DNA from: Sabethes cyaneus
Lineage: Eukaryota > Arthropoda > Insecta > Diptera > Culicidae
Reading direction: 5' to 3'
DNA: 64,000 bases
Assembly (NCBI RefSeq): GCF_943734655.1
Contig: NC_071355.1
Coordinates: 223,943,527-224,007,526, forward strand
Part shown: piece by piece, positions 13,501 through 25,520 of the stretch
How positions within the stretch are numbered: the first letter of the stretch is position 1
How the letters are laid out: each line of letters starts with the position of its first letter
The notes under the pieces: generated by a model
What the model was told of the DNA's origin: nothing
Databases searched by the model: none
The model's input: only the letters and a program-made list of their open reading frames with translations
Program-made: the position numbers and the translations under genes

Positions 13501-16500
13501 AATTAAAAGATAAAGTGCTTCCTTGAGGGTCTAAGCCAAGCGCAGCCGTCGATTCTACTGATAACTTATCTAAATATTTTTTGCAAGCAAAAAATGCACC
13601 ATGAACGAGGTCGAAACCATCTCACCTCCGAGAATAATGCGTAGAATGTGGTCACGCTTGCAGAGAGTGACTGACTGTGTATCGTATCGCTAAATTAGTT
13701 GTTGCTGCTGCTACTGCTGCGGGACTGTACCCGGGCAATAAATCTTTTATGCCATCCACGCGGACGGAAAAAGAGTCACCCAAAACAACTGAGCAGAGCA
13801 AATATATTCGCACAGCAGCACCAATGACACATTCGTGCAGTCATAACAAATGTGGAACAATAAAAATATTTGATCGATGCAAATAGCAAACGATGTTCAC
13901 TCGGTTGCTATTTTTGTTTGCCGAAAGGACACCCGTCAGTTCCGCCTATCTGCAATGTGTGTACAGGAAATTAGTCAACTAAATGACTAACTTCCGATTC
14001 AAACACCGGCAGTGAAGAGGTTAAGACTAAGTTTTATCCATCCGTAGCCCAAAGTTTTAGTATAAAACGATGATGGAAAAACAAATTTGTTTGGAAAGCA
14101 AGACAAAATTAATTCGCTGAACTCACGAACCGTTTTATCGATATTTCATAGTTGTTTGTCGTTACATGACCTTCGGGTTGTGAGTGATTCAAAATGTTTT
14201 ATTCGTCTGCCAGTTACAACGCTGCTTAGAACAACATTTTGACAGGAAAAACATGCCTATCAAGCGCGTGAAGTTCACCTTTGCTTTGGCGCATTGATAG
14301 CCCTCCTATCGGATCACGATTAGCTCACCTACATAGGTGATTAGAATGTTCTACGGTCGCGCTGCATCGGGCACATTGCACACTACCGAAAGCAAGGCAT
14401 CACAACGTTCTTATCAGGCGTCATTAGGAACGACTGAAAAGCTGGCCCGAATGACGTAATGATCCCATAATCCGGCTGCGTGATTCCGACCCGACACCGA
14501 ACAAGGTGTCGGTCCGGTTTAATCTGTACTTTTTACGAGTTATTTTTAGTTTTAATCAACTTGAACTCTGTTCAGCAAAGGTGAATTAATTGTACGCTAT
14601 GATGAATTGATTCTATTTTAGTATCGTCGGGAATTGAGGACACATCAGTCACAACAAATCATAAGCCAATGACAAAGAAAATGAATTTTGATTTAGTTAA
14701 ACAATGCATTCTTGTTTACCATGAATAAATATGTCATTTAACACTATCAGAACACTATCAGTTCGTTCAGTTAACTGAAAATAAAAACAAAAGCGAATAG
14801 AACTGAAATCAGAAAATGTTACCATTTTCAATAACACATAATTCGAGAAAGGTTTGTTGAAGTTCAGTATTATTTTCTAGAAGTGATATTGATCAATAGT
14901 CGGTGCATATATTCATAGGGCTATGTTTTCGTGAAATTATTGAAGTTGATTATTGATTATTGATAATTTTCCTCAAATCTGTTTGCTTGAGACGTCAGTG
15001 AGGCAGTATTGGGGAGAGCGTTGTTCCATTATCGAATTCTTAACATCTAAGAACTACTATCTACGAGAATGAAGATTTTTTCGAGTATCATTCCGGATCC
15101 AGACTCACATGGAATGCCCCGTCTAATTAAAGAATTCAATATCTTCATGGACTTTGGAAAAAACAAAGCCTTATAATGTTGAAACAATTGAAAGAAATCT
15201 TTTTTGATAAGATATCGTTACAAATGTGATATGAAAACTGACACAAGCTCACGTAAATTACTCTAGGAGGTCTTACCATGCAAAAAAACGAATTTCTTAT
15301 CAACTACAATGAGAATTCATTTTTTTTCTACCGGTAGAACATGCAATTAATGTCTTTTATGGCACACCCAACAGTAAACGAAGAGCAAAACTCAACATAG
15401 TTGCACCATTCCAGTTTATACTTAAGCTTGACGCTCGATCCAATCCCGCTACAATAGCTGCAAGTCCAAAAAACAAACTACCTCAGTACAAGGCTAGAAG
15501 CAGACCCTCTGAGACCCGTTTTCAAACTTGTTTTGAGCAAGGCTCCGCCGCACTTCGGTAGGTATACCTAGCTGTACACTAGAGATGGTCGGGTATGGAA
15601 ATTTGAATACCCGAACCCGACCCGTGCCCGATTAAGGAAAAAATTTAAAACCCGTACCCGACCCAAACCCGCAAATTTATTATTTTTAATACCCGAACCC
15701 GACCGCAACCCGTCGGGTACGGGACGGGCCCGGGTACCCGACTATCTTTAGTGTTAAATGTGGTTGATAGAGATACCCGACCCGACCCGTACCCGGTTTC
15801 AAAAACAAAAATTAAGAACCCGTACCCGACCCGAACCCGCAAATTATTTTTTTTCAATACCCGAACCCGACCCGAACCCGGCGGGTACGGGTACGGGTGC
15901 GGGTTTCGGGCAAATTTTCCGCTACCCGACCATCTCTACTGTACACGCATCCATGCCGTTGTTGTTGTTGGAAGAGACGGAGCAAGCCGTAAGCGAACCA
16001 AGAGCCACAACAAAAAAGAAAGTTTCGTTTATAGCCATACCACGATGATAGACGACAGACAGCCACTGGCACTGGCCAATACATACGATCATCAGAACTG
16101 ACTGAATGGAAAATTCCATTCATAAGTCGGCTTTACTCGACCGACGCGGGGTGCCGCGATAAGGTTTGATTTTTTTAGGACATGAAACTACGCGATTGAA
16201 TTACAACAACGTTTTGGAATTAAAGTAAATTATTAATAAAATGAATTTTTAGTCACTGTTTGGGTAAAAGAGCAGAACATCGCTCAATTTAGTACTTTTT
16301 ACAGGCATCGTAAAACTTATCCAAGATGCAATAAGGCATTACAAATTTATAGCTTAACGTTTCGTTAAAACAAACGCAAAGGGATGGCAAAAATATGCTA
16401 GTTTCAGTACATAGCTGGTTGAATTAGTAGTTGAAACTCTGTAAATAACATGAACTGACTAAAGCCCAATGCTTCAACCAGTTGTTTGACGAGAGTAAAG

Positions 16501-19500
16501 CACATATGTAGTAGGTGTAGGTGATATGGTATACTACATGCAGACATTTTCTTCAACAGCATTTTATGCTACAATAATTCACGTTTTCCAACGCGTTCAA
16601 ACCAACGTACCTTTATAATCGATGTACGTGGCCACGAGCTGTACGTCCGCTAATCTATGCTTGTTTGCTTGCGCGCTTAGACATGTACATAAGCTCGAAA
16701 ATAAAGCGCAGCTATTTTTAGATGGCACCGAACTACGGTAAGCATTACGAGGTTAGTTTTATAGTGCGGTTAAATGCAGTTCGAAGCTCATTTCTGGTTC
16801 GCCGCTGCGCTGCACGTCGTTGATGCCGTTATCAGACTAATTGTTTTGAAGACTGTCTATATAAATAAAAACGTCGCCATTGCAGCACTTGGGACACCTT
16901 GTCGTCTCACTAGCTATAATATGTACACACTCTGTGACCGGTTTGAGCCAGTCACAATGAACTGGTTTGTGTTAATGTAAGGTTTAAAAAGTCACGGAGC
17001 GAATCCCAGTTCACGTGATAGACTGGACAAAGTAATGTAGAGCTAGTTAATTCTAGCATTGGGCGACTAGGTCGCGGGTAAATGTCCTGCTGTTTCATGT
17101 TTACAAATAGAACGTCACGTTGTTTCAATAAGCGCGAATACATAAAATGGGCTATTTAAACAGTAGTCATTCTACCATCTGTTTACAGCGTTCTTTAACG
17201 GATCAACAACAAATGCTAGTCCATTTTGACGTAGTTTTTAATTCACCGAAGGTTAAAATTTTTGTTTACTCTACACGTGCAACGAACAATGATTTTTTCA
17301 AGTTTTTAACAGAATTGGAAACCCATGAGAGTAAAATTGTACAAAATAAGTCGCAATTTCTTTCAAAATACACTAAATTTTATAGTTTTTGCTAACTGAA
17401 AGCTTTTCTTAGCATACGCACAAAGAAAAATTAACGAAAAACTTCTCTCTATTAGTATTAGTATAACATACGTTTGCTATGAGTTACTGATACTGTAATC
17501 GCGTGGCCACTGACTACGATTCATCGAAACCAGGTGTTTTCAATGGATCAGGCGTCCTTTTCCACTATGGCCGCACGGAGTGTTCTGGAATGTTTCTCTT
17601 TGGATAAGTTGGTTTTTAAAAATTTATTCGATCAGACAAGTTAAAAATGCCAAAACGACGTGTTTTGTATGTTTAAAAAAATGGGAAAAGATTCAAGAAT
17701 ATAAGAAGGAAGGTATACTAGAATCTCTGATTATGTCCATTCATTTTACGTGATTTTTTCCATCCGAAATACCAACCAACGGCTTCTCTTGTTATGTCCA
17801 AAACTTGAATAAACGTTCTCTTTTTATTCGTCCGAAAATTGATTTAATAATTTGATGGTTTATGTTCAAAATTTGTGATTAGCATCATCCGTTTTTATGT
17901 CAAAAATTTGAATTACGTCCTCTCGATGTTACGACCGAGACTTAAGTGTGTTTAAATTCGAGAAATCGCAAGTACGTTCTGTAAATCGGGTAAAGTGAAG
18001 GATCCAGTAAACTACGGAAGAATCCAGAAAACTACGAAAGAATCTTCAAACGTGTTTTCCAGGAAATCGAGCATGTTGAAGGACCAACCTGAAGTAACTT
18101 TGGAATTCAAAAGGACAAATACAAAAAAGCCGCTCAATTTACTAATAAACTTGGGGTAGTTTAATTCCTAAGAAAGCTAGTTTTTTTATGTTTTTCAACT
18201 TTGAATTTTTCCCAAATTGTTTATGCCTACGCCTAGCAAAAATTTTACTGAAAAATGAGATACTTCGTAATAAATTAGCGGAATCTAAACGTACAACGCA
18301 TATTTTTTCTCGCTGAAAACTAGCAAAATTGGTCTGGATTTATGCGCAAAACTTAATTGCTGGCTCGAAAAGACATTTTTTGCTATGCATGCATTTGTAT
18401 GTGCATAACTCAGTTATTGATTCTCGCGGAGTTCATACTTTGTTGCTTCGAAGTTCATGGCTTAATTTTAGAAGTACAAGTAGGTATTTGCTGTACGTGC
18501 TTACTGTGAAGTTTGTCGAACAAAAACAAGAGATTAGGTTTCTCCGAGAAACAGAACAGCTCATAGGCACATGTAGCTATTTTAGTTGCTGTACGGCTAT
18601 CTGCACGTTTATCCAAATCTTTGACTCGGATGCATTTCCATACAATTTTCATGGTCTTCGGAAACAAATTGCTCAAATCTAAATCTAAGCATCATTTGTC
18701 AATCGCGTCCTAGGTACCAATAAAAAACGAACAGTGCAGTCGTCTGTAAACATGAGAAACCGCAATCCGGCGGCTCGTGTTTCCACAAAGATGTAACACA
18801 CTCCAAGATCAAGGTCAACAAAAAATTGCGCCGCAAAATTATTATTTTTTGCTCTCTTTACTCTATGGTAACGACTCGATATTGGCGCAACCTGCAAGCA
18901 GGGTGTGTTTCCAGCCTAGCTCAGAATAAATGAACATTTGGTGCATTGCTCAATTAATTAGTCGTTAAGTTATTCACAACGGCCTGCACAGTTGCAATGA
19001 AATAAGTAAGCTCCTGCGATATAAAAATGCAAAACAAGTTCTAAAAATAGACTTGCCTGTAAGGTCGTTAGTGAGATCACTTTTCGCGACATTTATTGTC
19101 TTCAGATACGTGTGGGCGCTTGACAGACTGGGCATTGACCGTATAAAAAGTGTTACATTTTATTTTACACAGCACTTATCATGATAATAAACAGACGTTC
19201 ATGGAAAAATAGTACTAAATCTCAAGTTACTTTGTTGAACTAGCCATTTTCCATCATTGTCGTAAAAACTTTTTCAATGTGGTTTGTTCGTCTTGTGGTA
19301 ATGGTAGCTTAGCTATAGTGCAAGCAGCGGCATACGTGAGGTACGTCACGTAAACATGGTTGGAAAACAGAGGGGGACATAAACTTTCACAATGGTATTC
19401 GTGAGAAGCAAAGTATGCATGCGTAGATATACATATTACCTACATAATGTTTTATATGTATCAAGCTTTTGTAAAAGCAATTTTACACTGTAAAGATGCT

Positions 19501-19961
19501 AGTTTCCTGTTTTAAATAAAAAAAATATTTAAGAAACTTATCCGTATTATATTTTGTTTAATGTTGATAATGTTGATCATTTTAAAAAGCAGAGAATTAA
19601 ATCCTCGAATTGATTTTTTTGATTACCTAATAAGCTGCGAGTTTTCTTTTTTATTTTTATGTTTGGGCATTCTTACTTAGCTCAAGGCTTTGAACATGAA
19701 AGCCATTAAAAAGAATTTGATTAAGCCATGACTGAAAGAAACTTGAAAGTATTGTATTGTATTATTATTGAAAATATCTGACTCCGAAAAACCACAATCT
19801 AGTAAATGGAACCATCTTTGTTTTGCGTATAAGATAAAAAGCTGCATTATTTTAATAATCTTCAATAAAAAATGTTAATAGTACGAAATTAGACATTGAA
19901 TTGTTCAAACTTACCCTCCAGCAAACAGATGAATAAAAGTATCCCGTTCTCGCTGTGTCAT
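4558..19961 (-). CDS. Rim2: mitochondrial pyrimidine nucleotide carrier Rim2 (SLC25A33/36 type)
   Basis: Six coding exons on the minus strand: 19915-19961, 7891-8161, 6714-6913, 6370-6643, 4743-4960 and 4558-4681. Together they give 1134 bp and 377 aa with every junction in frame and GT-AG introns. The family exchanges pyrimidine (deoxy)nucleotides across the inner mitochondrial membrane for mtDNA and RNA synthesis; Drosophila Rim2 is the named relative. Three carrier repeats are visible. Signature motifs are PLEVVKTRL in repeat 1, PIWFVKTRLQL in repeat 2 (the Trp at the acidic position is typical of this subfamily), and PHEVARTRL in repeat 3. The short start MTQRERDTFIHLFAGG lies in a 47-bp exon about 11.75 kb upstream and completes transmembrane helix 1. 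The matrix loop after repeat 1 carries a Ser/His run (HSHSHSHTHS). Intron 4 is 1.4 kb and intron 2 about 1 kb; the other introns are under 75 bp. The internal exons are secure. Exon 1 rests on splice phase and family fit. Confidence 0.92.
9984..10007. repeat. (CCAA)n microsatellite
   Basis: About six tandem CCAA units in the Rim2 first intron. Confidence 0.9.
10831..10856. repeat. (TGC)n microsatellite
   Basis: Eight or more uninterrupted TGC units in the Rim2 first intron. They are non-coding here. Confidence 0.95.
11530..11605 (+). pseudogene. Jockey-type reverse transcriptase relic
   Basis: The plus frame from 11536 reads EPSGVPQGSILRLLVCVLF, which resembles RT motif 4 (SGVPQGSxLGPLLF) of Jockey-like non-LTR elements. 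The flanks are not open, so only a fossil remains. Confidence 0.55.
12265..12540. repeat. diverged tandem duplication (about 130-bp unit)
   Basis: The blocks around 12297-12350 (CCCCAACAAGACTTCGTTG) and 12437-12485 (CCCCGACAAGAGGCTTTATT), with similar flanks ending in GCAGARYTYAGYACSAAG, look like two old copies of one unit. The open minus frame across them is probably incidental. Confidence 0.4.
15572..15946. mobile_element. hAT-type MITE built of CCCGAA hexamers, with 8-bp TSD
   Basis: The element is 15580-15938 (359 bp). It is flanked by perfect 8-bp duplications CTGTACAC (15572-15579 and 15939-15946), the target length of hAT transposases. Its termini are inverted repeats starting TAGAGATGGTCGGGTA. 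The interior is a degenerate 6-bp array (ACCCGA, ACCCGT, ACCCGG variants) on both sides of a central stretch, so most of the element is GC-rich simple repeat. There is no transposase. Open frames here are artefacts of the hexamer. Confidence 0.9.
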
Positions 19962-20892
19962 ACTTCGATGAAGTTCAGAATAATAGTCTTTTACCGTGTA
20001 TCGTTAGAAGAATCTACACACACACAGTTACACGTATTATGTCTCCAATTTACTTTGCTCCCTAACAATGCTATTAAGCCGTCCTTTGAATTTTTTTTTC
20101 AAGCTTTCCGGTCAAAATAGCCCTTTTATTGCGTTCTTTTTCCTAGGTATTTACACTTTTTGTTTTGTTACAAAATGGAGCGAATTGAACGAGTCAAGTC
20201 GTCACAAAAGTCACATTTCCTTGCACAGAAACAATTTCGCAAGTTCGTCGATTTTTTTATCAACCGCTTTAGTTATTGCGACGGATAATGGTTGGTTCGC
20301 AAGCTGTACGTGTAGTGCTAGCGCTCCTGCTCCCTGTCGTTCCAAATAGGTAGGTATAGCACTCGAGGAGAGCGCTGTGATGTGATGTAATCACAGAAGA
20401 GTTGTGATTGCCGCTGATTTTTTACCGGTTCCTCGAATTCTGCCTGGTTACGTTTTATACTAAAAATTGCAAATAAAAACACTCAACTAGGACTAACTCT
20501 ACGAACCGGAATTCTCCTGCCACTTCTCTTCTGTTAGCACACTTTTCAGTTCCGAATACTTGCTAAACTAATTTGAATTTTCCAGCGATTACTGTATATT
20601 TTTTGTCGGCATACACTGCAGGTTTCTCAAGTATCTCACGCGGTGGAAGTAACTTGGTAAATTTTCGCTTAATCACGTTGATTTCTGACTTTAATTCACT
20701 AGCACTTCTTTTGAAAAATATAATACAATAGCAAACAACACAGTTTCACTCCAAGCGATATGATGGTTAGTCGTTGACTGAAAGCACGAAAAAAGTCGAA
20801 GTCGAAGGAAGGTAAATTATCGACGAAGACGAAGCATCAAGCAGCGCTGCCAGATAATTTAATCGGTACAGTGCTCCCAATCTTTTGAGCTT
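19962..20892. other. upstream region of Rim2
   Basis: It should contain the 5' UTR and promoter of the minus-strand Rim2 gene. No TATA box or clear initiator can be assigned, and a further non-coding exon is possible. No gene is seen on the plus strand. Confidence 0.45.
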
Positions 20893-21449
20893 GCTTACCT
20901 TATTTCAAATATTTTTTTCTCGATAACGTAGAAGACGAATCGATTCGGGTGCATTCTAAATATTGTATTTTACAGCAAAGTTTCGTTAATTGGGTGCACA
21001 CTAATTGGGCTATGTGACAACTTGAATTTCAAAATTGTATGGAATTTTCGAGTTTAGAAATTTCTAACAACTGTCAGTTGGCCCAATTAGCGAATCAGCT
21101 GGAGTGCAGTCGTGGCCCAATTGACGAATTCAGGCTGTAATTGCAAAATCGAAAAAAGGATGAGTCAAAGACAAGATAATTTTATAAGCTTTGAAACAAA
21201 AGAAGAAGCTAGAAAATCGCTTGAGCCGTTCTTGAGATATTTATGGTAGCGCTTTAAAAACCTGGTTTCGAGAACAACGGCATTGAAGTTTTTATGCGCT
21301 GTGTAATCGTTCCAGACATGCGCGGTACAAATAACTGTAACTTAGTCATTTTTTGGAATTCATCTAAACGGCTTCAAACACATATGCTGAAAATGTTAAA
21401 ACAATAAAAAAAATTCGATTTTCTAGAATTGAAAAACTACTATGCCCCC
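20893..21449. mobile_element. GGGGGCATAGTA-family element, copy 1 (left end lost)
   Basis: It matches 22390-23109 in direct orientation. Shared landmarks are CCTTATTTCAA at the left, TCGATTCGGG, CTTGAGCCGTTCTTGAGATA, CCAGACATGCGCGGTACAAA, and the right terminus CTACTATGCCCCC. The left terminal inverted repeat present in copy 2 is not recognisable here. It is interrupted by a TA-flanked MITE at 20971-21139. Confidence 0.75.
20971..21139. mobile_element. nested mariner-type MITE, copy 1
   Basis: The body is 20973-21137 (165 bp) between TA (20971-20972) and TA (21138-21139). The ends are CAGCAAAGTTTCGTTAATTG and the reverse complement of CAGCCTGAATTCGTCAATTG. It sits inside the GGGGGCATAGTA element, whose two halves align to copy 2 on either side, so it inserted later. 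A relative in opposite orientation lies at 36154-36353. Confidence 0.85.
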
Positions 21450-22375
21450 TTAACACGCCCTCGCCATTAAGGGGGGACCCTACTCTGAAAATTCGGAAAA
21501 ATCGAATTTTTTTTTTGCATTTTCTAGATGCTTTTATTCCTTCAGAAATGTCTTGCCAGAAAGGTTTTTTAATATCTGATCTCGTTGAAAACTTTCGGCA
21601 AATATTGTGGAGTCACCTCAAGCGAAGTCCATTGCTGTACGAAACTTGGAACGTGTTTCCCTAAAACCATGTTTCTTTAGCTGGCGGTACGTGTATCTCA
21701 GAATCTACTTAGTGGACCTATTTGGATGAAATTTTTTTTCAGCATGTAAAAATGAATTGTAATGAATTGTTACGTAGCCGTTTTTTAATATCTCAAACCT
21801 TATGAATGTTTTGTAGTGCGTTGCTTTTTAAAATCCAAGCAAAATGGGAAATCAAAGATTTTTTGCAAATCTCGTATAAGTAAATTTCAAACAAATCTGG
21901 TGTTGATAACCCCTTTAAAGTCCCTAGCAATTTTTGTCACTAAATTTGGAAATTTTGTCGAAAATCTATTTTAATAATGTTCTGCAGATTATGCCCTTGG
22001 CTTTGTGCAAGAAAATTAACAAATTTCGAATATTTGGTAAAATATCTAAAATATGATCTGTATAGGAATATGAAAATAGAGAATATTTTCGGGAAAACTC
22101 TCAAATTTGGTAAAAAAATACTGAAAGATGAAAAGCTTTGACCATTTTAGTGACTTTGTTGTTGCTAAAAATGTTGTAGACCTGAGGGACTAAAATTGGG
22201 CTAAGACTGTTTTTTTTTGTGTTTGGGAAAGCTTGTGTTGCTGAATTGTTGAGCTGTGAAGGCGACCCTCTTGGGTATCCTATATATCTTTGCTGTTCTA
22301 CCAATTATCCCAGTTTCCCTAATCTTAACGATTATGCTGACGTGGTAGTCTACTGGACACCGAAACTTAACTTAA
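21450..22375. other. spacer between two GGGGGCATAGTA copies, no gene
   Basis: AT-rich sequence starting with GGGGGGACCCTACTCTGAA near 21470, perhaps the edge of another repeat. No partner terminus or coding frame was found. Confidence 0.4.
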
Positions 22376-23109
22376 GGGGGCATAGTACTTTTCACACCAT
22401 ATTTTTTGCCTTATTTCAATTTTTTTTCTCGATAACGCGAAAAGCGAATCGATTCGGGTTTTTTGCATTCTAAACATTGCACTTCTAAACTTTATACTAA
22501 TATTTACAATTTTGTTTGCATATGTGAACCTCTTCCCCTCTCCCCTACGGCTCCTTGAACATGATTATTCGAAAAAAACATGATTTGCGGTACCATGGAT
22601 TTGCGCTGGGGGGCTTATCCGAATTGAAAAATTCAAAAACGACATGAAAGTATATTAAATTATCTCGTGTTTGACCCATCCTTTTTTTTTTTAATTCGAA
22701 CGCATAACAAAATGGCGGACATTCAAACCGAAAAGTAAGGTTTTAAGTCGAAAAAGTTGACTTGAAACATTTCTAAAAAATACAAAAATTGTAATATCGA
22801 AAAAGGATGGGTCAAACAAGAGATAATTTTGTTGGCTTTGAAGCAAAAAAAGAATCATGAGAATTATTGCTTGAGCCGTTCTTGAGATATTTATGGTACC
22901 GACTCTCAAAACCTGGTTTCGAGAAAAACGACGATGAAGTTTTTATTCGGTGTGTAATCGCTCCAGACATGCGCGGTACAAATAGCTGTAACTTTGTCAA
23001 TTTTTGGAATTCATCGAAATGACTTGAAACACATATGGTCAAAATGTTAATCTTTCGAAATAATCAATAAAAAAAAATTTTTTTTAAGTTGAAAAAGTAC
23101 TATGCCCCC
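22376..23109. mobile_element. GGGGGCATAGTA-family element, copy 2 (both ends)
   Basis: 734 bp bounded by inverted termini GGGGGCATAGTACTTTT (left) and GAAAAAGTACTATGCCCCC (right). There is no transposase ORF, so it is non-autonomous. The flanks are T/A-rich (CTTAA left, TTTATAA right) and I could not settle the target duplication. It is in the same orientation as copy 1, about 0.9 kb away. Confidence 0.8.
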
Positions 23110-23207
23110 TTTATAATTCCTAATCTTGAATTATGTAAATTCAGATCTTAATTATTTTAGGATTCTGTACATATCTTTTGCAACTTGGATGTAATTAGAC
23201 CGCAAAT

Positions 23208-23456
23208 ATGGGTCTTATTCTGTAAGTCACATCGAGTGTCACTTTGCTCAACTAGTGCACTTTTGGTATTATGTAAGTCACACGCGACATGGTTTTGTAG
23301 AGTAACTCGACTGAGTCGACCACTAAAAGGCTAGTGACTCAACTGTTAGCAAGTAACACGTGACTAAAACAGTGCAATGGTTATTCATCGAGCCGCAATG
23401 CTGCAGTGACTGGGTCGAGTCGAGTTGCTTGACGTGGCTTACAGAATAGTGCCCTA
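23208..23456. mobile_element. MITE with TTATTCTGTAAGTCAC ends
   Basis: The left end GGGTCTTATTCTGTAAGTCAC and the reverse complement of the right end (GGGCACTATTCTGTAAGCCAC) form imperfect terminal inverted repeats about 250 bp apart. The interior repeats the GTCGAGTCGAGT / GACTGAGTCGAC theme. It is non-coding. Confidence 0.6.
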
Positions 23457-24372
23457 TGAGTAGGGAAGACCCTGCAAACTTAAAAATCGAAATACAACAT
23501 TTGACGCATCTGTTGCCTTTTTCTGATTTCTGGTGTCTGTCAGACTACCACCTCAGCCGCAGAAGGTTAAACTTATTGTTCTCTAAGAAAACATTTCCAT
23601 CAAGATAACCACAATTTCAATATTAATTTGCAGAAAGAATGACCCATAAATGTGTAAAACTTGGAATATCAACACACAATTATGAGCCACTTTTAGTCAC
23701 TCGTTGAATTGAGTATCAAATCGTTTTATTTAGTCACCCTTCAAATGTGTGGGGGGCTGTGAATGTGACAGTAGAGATAACATTAAGCTGGATGAAGTCG
23801 CAACATCTGTTTATGTCATCCTGAAGATATGAACCTCCGTTAGTTTGGGATCCAATGTTTATTTAGGATGGGTTTGCGTTCGTTACACACAAGTATTTTA
23901 TTCTTTACACATATTATAATAGCTTAGCAAGTAGCTTAAGTGTCGATACATATTTACATAATTTCCAACTTAACACAAAAATAAAACAGAACAAATAAAT
24001 CAATAATCATTACTATTTCAAGAGCAAGAAAATTTGTAAATATTTGTAAATGGAAATAAGAAATATGTATCCAAAATATTAACAAAAATGACGGCTGCAA
24101 TCGTTAACCGAAATAGTTATACTCCTGGAACAACTGAAGATCTTAGAGTGCGCTTTATGTTCGTAGAATTGGAATGGCCGTTGAGTGTATTCTTCTCATT
24201 ATTCATTGAATGGAAACAACAATTAGCATCCGGATATTTTGGGTGACTGGAGATGCGCTGTAATGCTTTACCGTAAAAGTTACAGATTTATGAAAAATAA
24301 TATTAAGTACACTCACCCAGTTGACTTACTTAGGTTACATCGAATTACTGATTTACTGTTTTTTTTTTTAAT

Positions 24373-24999
24373 TTAGTCCTTGTCACCCATCTTGACTTTA
24401 GAAGTCATATAAATGCCCACAATGAGACCAAACAAACCGATGGCCGAACCGAAAATTTCCACAATTAGGATCTTGACGAATAGTGTTGAATTTGCGGCGT
24501 CAGCAAGTGCAGCACCCGATCCTACAATGCCAACGGCAATACCACAGAATAGATTGACCAAACCGACCGCCAGTCCGGCACCAAACATTACATAACCGGA
24601 GAACCAGTTGTTGTTCCGAATGGTTTCATTGCCCGTGATTGTCGCCCAAGTAAAGTTATCCAGCATGCCAGATAGCACAATAGCCGTAATCAGCCCGTAG
24701 ATAGCAACCGCTTCGCAGAAGATGACGGAAATCAAATTTTTTGTTTTGATCCTTGGAGCCTTTACACCGCCTCCAACAATACTAACTCCGGTTGTGTGGA
24801 TTCCCATAGCAGCGCCAACTACCGAAAGGGCCACAGCAAAAGCAATGCCAAGAGTTGCCCACATGTACGGCGATGTTTCCTCGAGGAACCAGCCGACACT
24901 GACTCGCTCACCCTTGCCCGTAAGGACATGGTACAGGATCAGGACTGTTGACACTGAGACCAGTGATGTCGCGAATGTGTAACCGAGAGTGTACCGCAT
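24373..24999 (-). CDS. VhaPPA1-1: V-type H+ ATPase 21-kDa proteolipid subunit c''
   Basis: One intact coding exon of 208 aa. This proteolipid sits with subunit c in the rotating ring of the V0 sector and carries protons across endomembranes and apical plasma membranes. Five hydrophobic segments are visible. The repeated proteolipid fold has a membrane glutamate in each half: E96 in SVIFCEAVAIYGLI and E181 in ILIVEIFGSAIGLFGL. Glycine-rich helices (VVGAAMGIHTTG, GIAVGIVGSGAALADA) are typical of the family. Length matches the usual 205-215 aa. A 78-bp intron lies in the 5' UTR (25012-25089, donor GTAAGT, acceptor AACAG), 12 bases above the ATG. Transcription probably starts near 25150. The start was chosen as the first ATG after the UTR intron. 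Confidence 0.96.
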   Translation of the reverse strand: MRYTLGYTFATSLVSVSTVLILYHVLTGKGERVSVGWFLEETSPYMWATLGIAFAVALSVVGAAMGIHTTGVSIVGGGVKAPRIKTKNLISVIFCEAVAIYGLITAIVLSGMLDNFTWATITGNETIRNNNWFSGYVMFGAGLAVGLVNLFCGIAVGIVGSGAALADAANSTLFVKILIVEIFGSAIGLFGLIVGIYMTSKVKMGDKD

Positions 25000-25267
25000 C
25001 CTGCCGAATGTCTGTTAGCAATATACGATGACAATAAGTATTACACGATTTTATTCGTAGTATATAAAGTAGTAGCAATAATTACTTACAATTTAACAGG
25101 AATTTTTCACTTTTTTGCAGCTACACTCAATCACTTGATCTTTTGATGTCATATGACCCTGCAACGACGAAAAGAAGAAAAATATGACAACTGATTAATC
25201 GATTTATGTGTCATTCATTTTTATAGCAATCGTATGTGTCAAAATTACACATTATAGCAACAAGGGG

Positions 25268-25520
25268 TGAATAAATTGCATTCGTCTTTCACGTCTTTCA
25301 CAATCAAGTTCACAATAAAAGACATCCCATCAAACCACCCCATCGACATCTCTATAACGAGCTGCAGTAAACGTCAGCGACAACGTGTCGTGGGCTCAAA
25401 ATTTGACAGCGGGCCCAAATCGGACTGCTGGCAGTTGAGTGAAACGCAGTGCTGACATGCTATATCATTTTCACACACACGAGATGTTGGCAGCGAAAAC
25501 ATGGTTGCCTGCCGATGGGG
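25268..25520 (+). repeat. dispersed repeat, copy 1 (partner at 41903-42145)
   Basis: It is the reverse complement of 41903-42145 at high similarity. Shared blocks include CACCCCATCGACATCTCTAT, CTCAAAATTTGACAGCGGGC and CACACGAGATGTTGGC. No ORF or terminal repeat was found. It lies just upstream of the V-ATPase 5' UTR. Confidence 0.8.

Larger units (their letters stand above)
8162..19914 (-). other. first intron of Rim2 (about 11.75 kb)
   Basis: It runs from the donor beside the 47-bp first coding exon to the acceptor before 8161. It has no convincing host gene on either strand. It carries a hAT MITE (15580-15938), a Jockey RT relic (about 11536-11600), microsatellites and a diverged two-copy duplication near 12265-12540. 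The remainder (8162-9980, 12660-15570, 15950-19900) is AT-rich with only scattered short ORFs. Regulatory elements are plausible in such a long first intron, but none can be named from the sequence. Confidence 0.7.

Noticed and set aside
15645..16123. Several overlapping frames on both strands
   Set aside because: They are produced by the GC-rich hexamer array of the hAT MITE and its flank.
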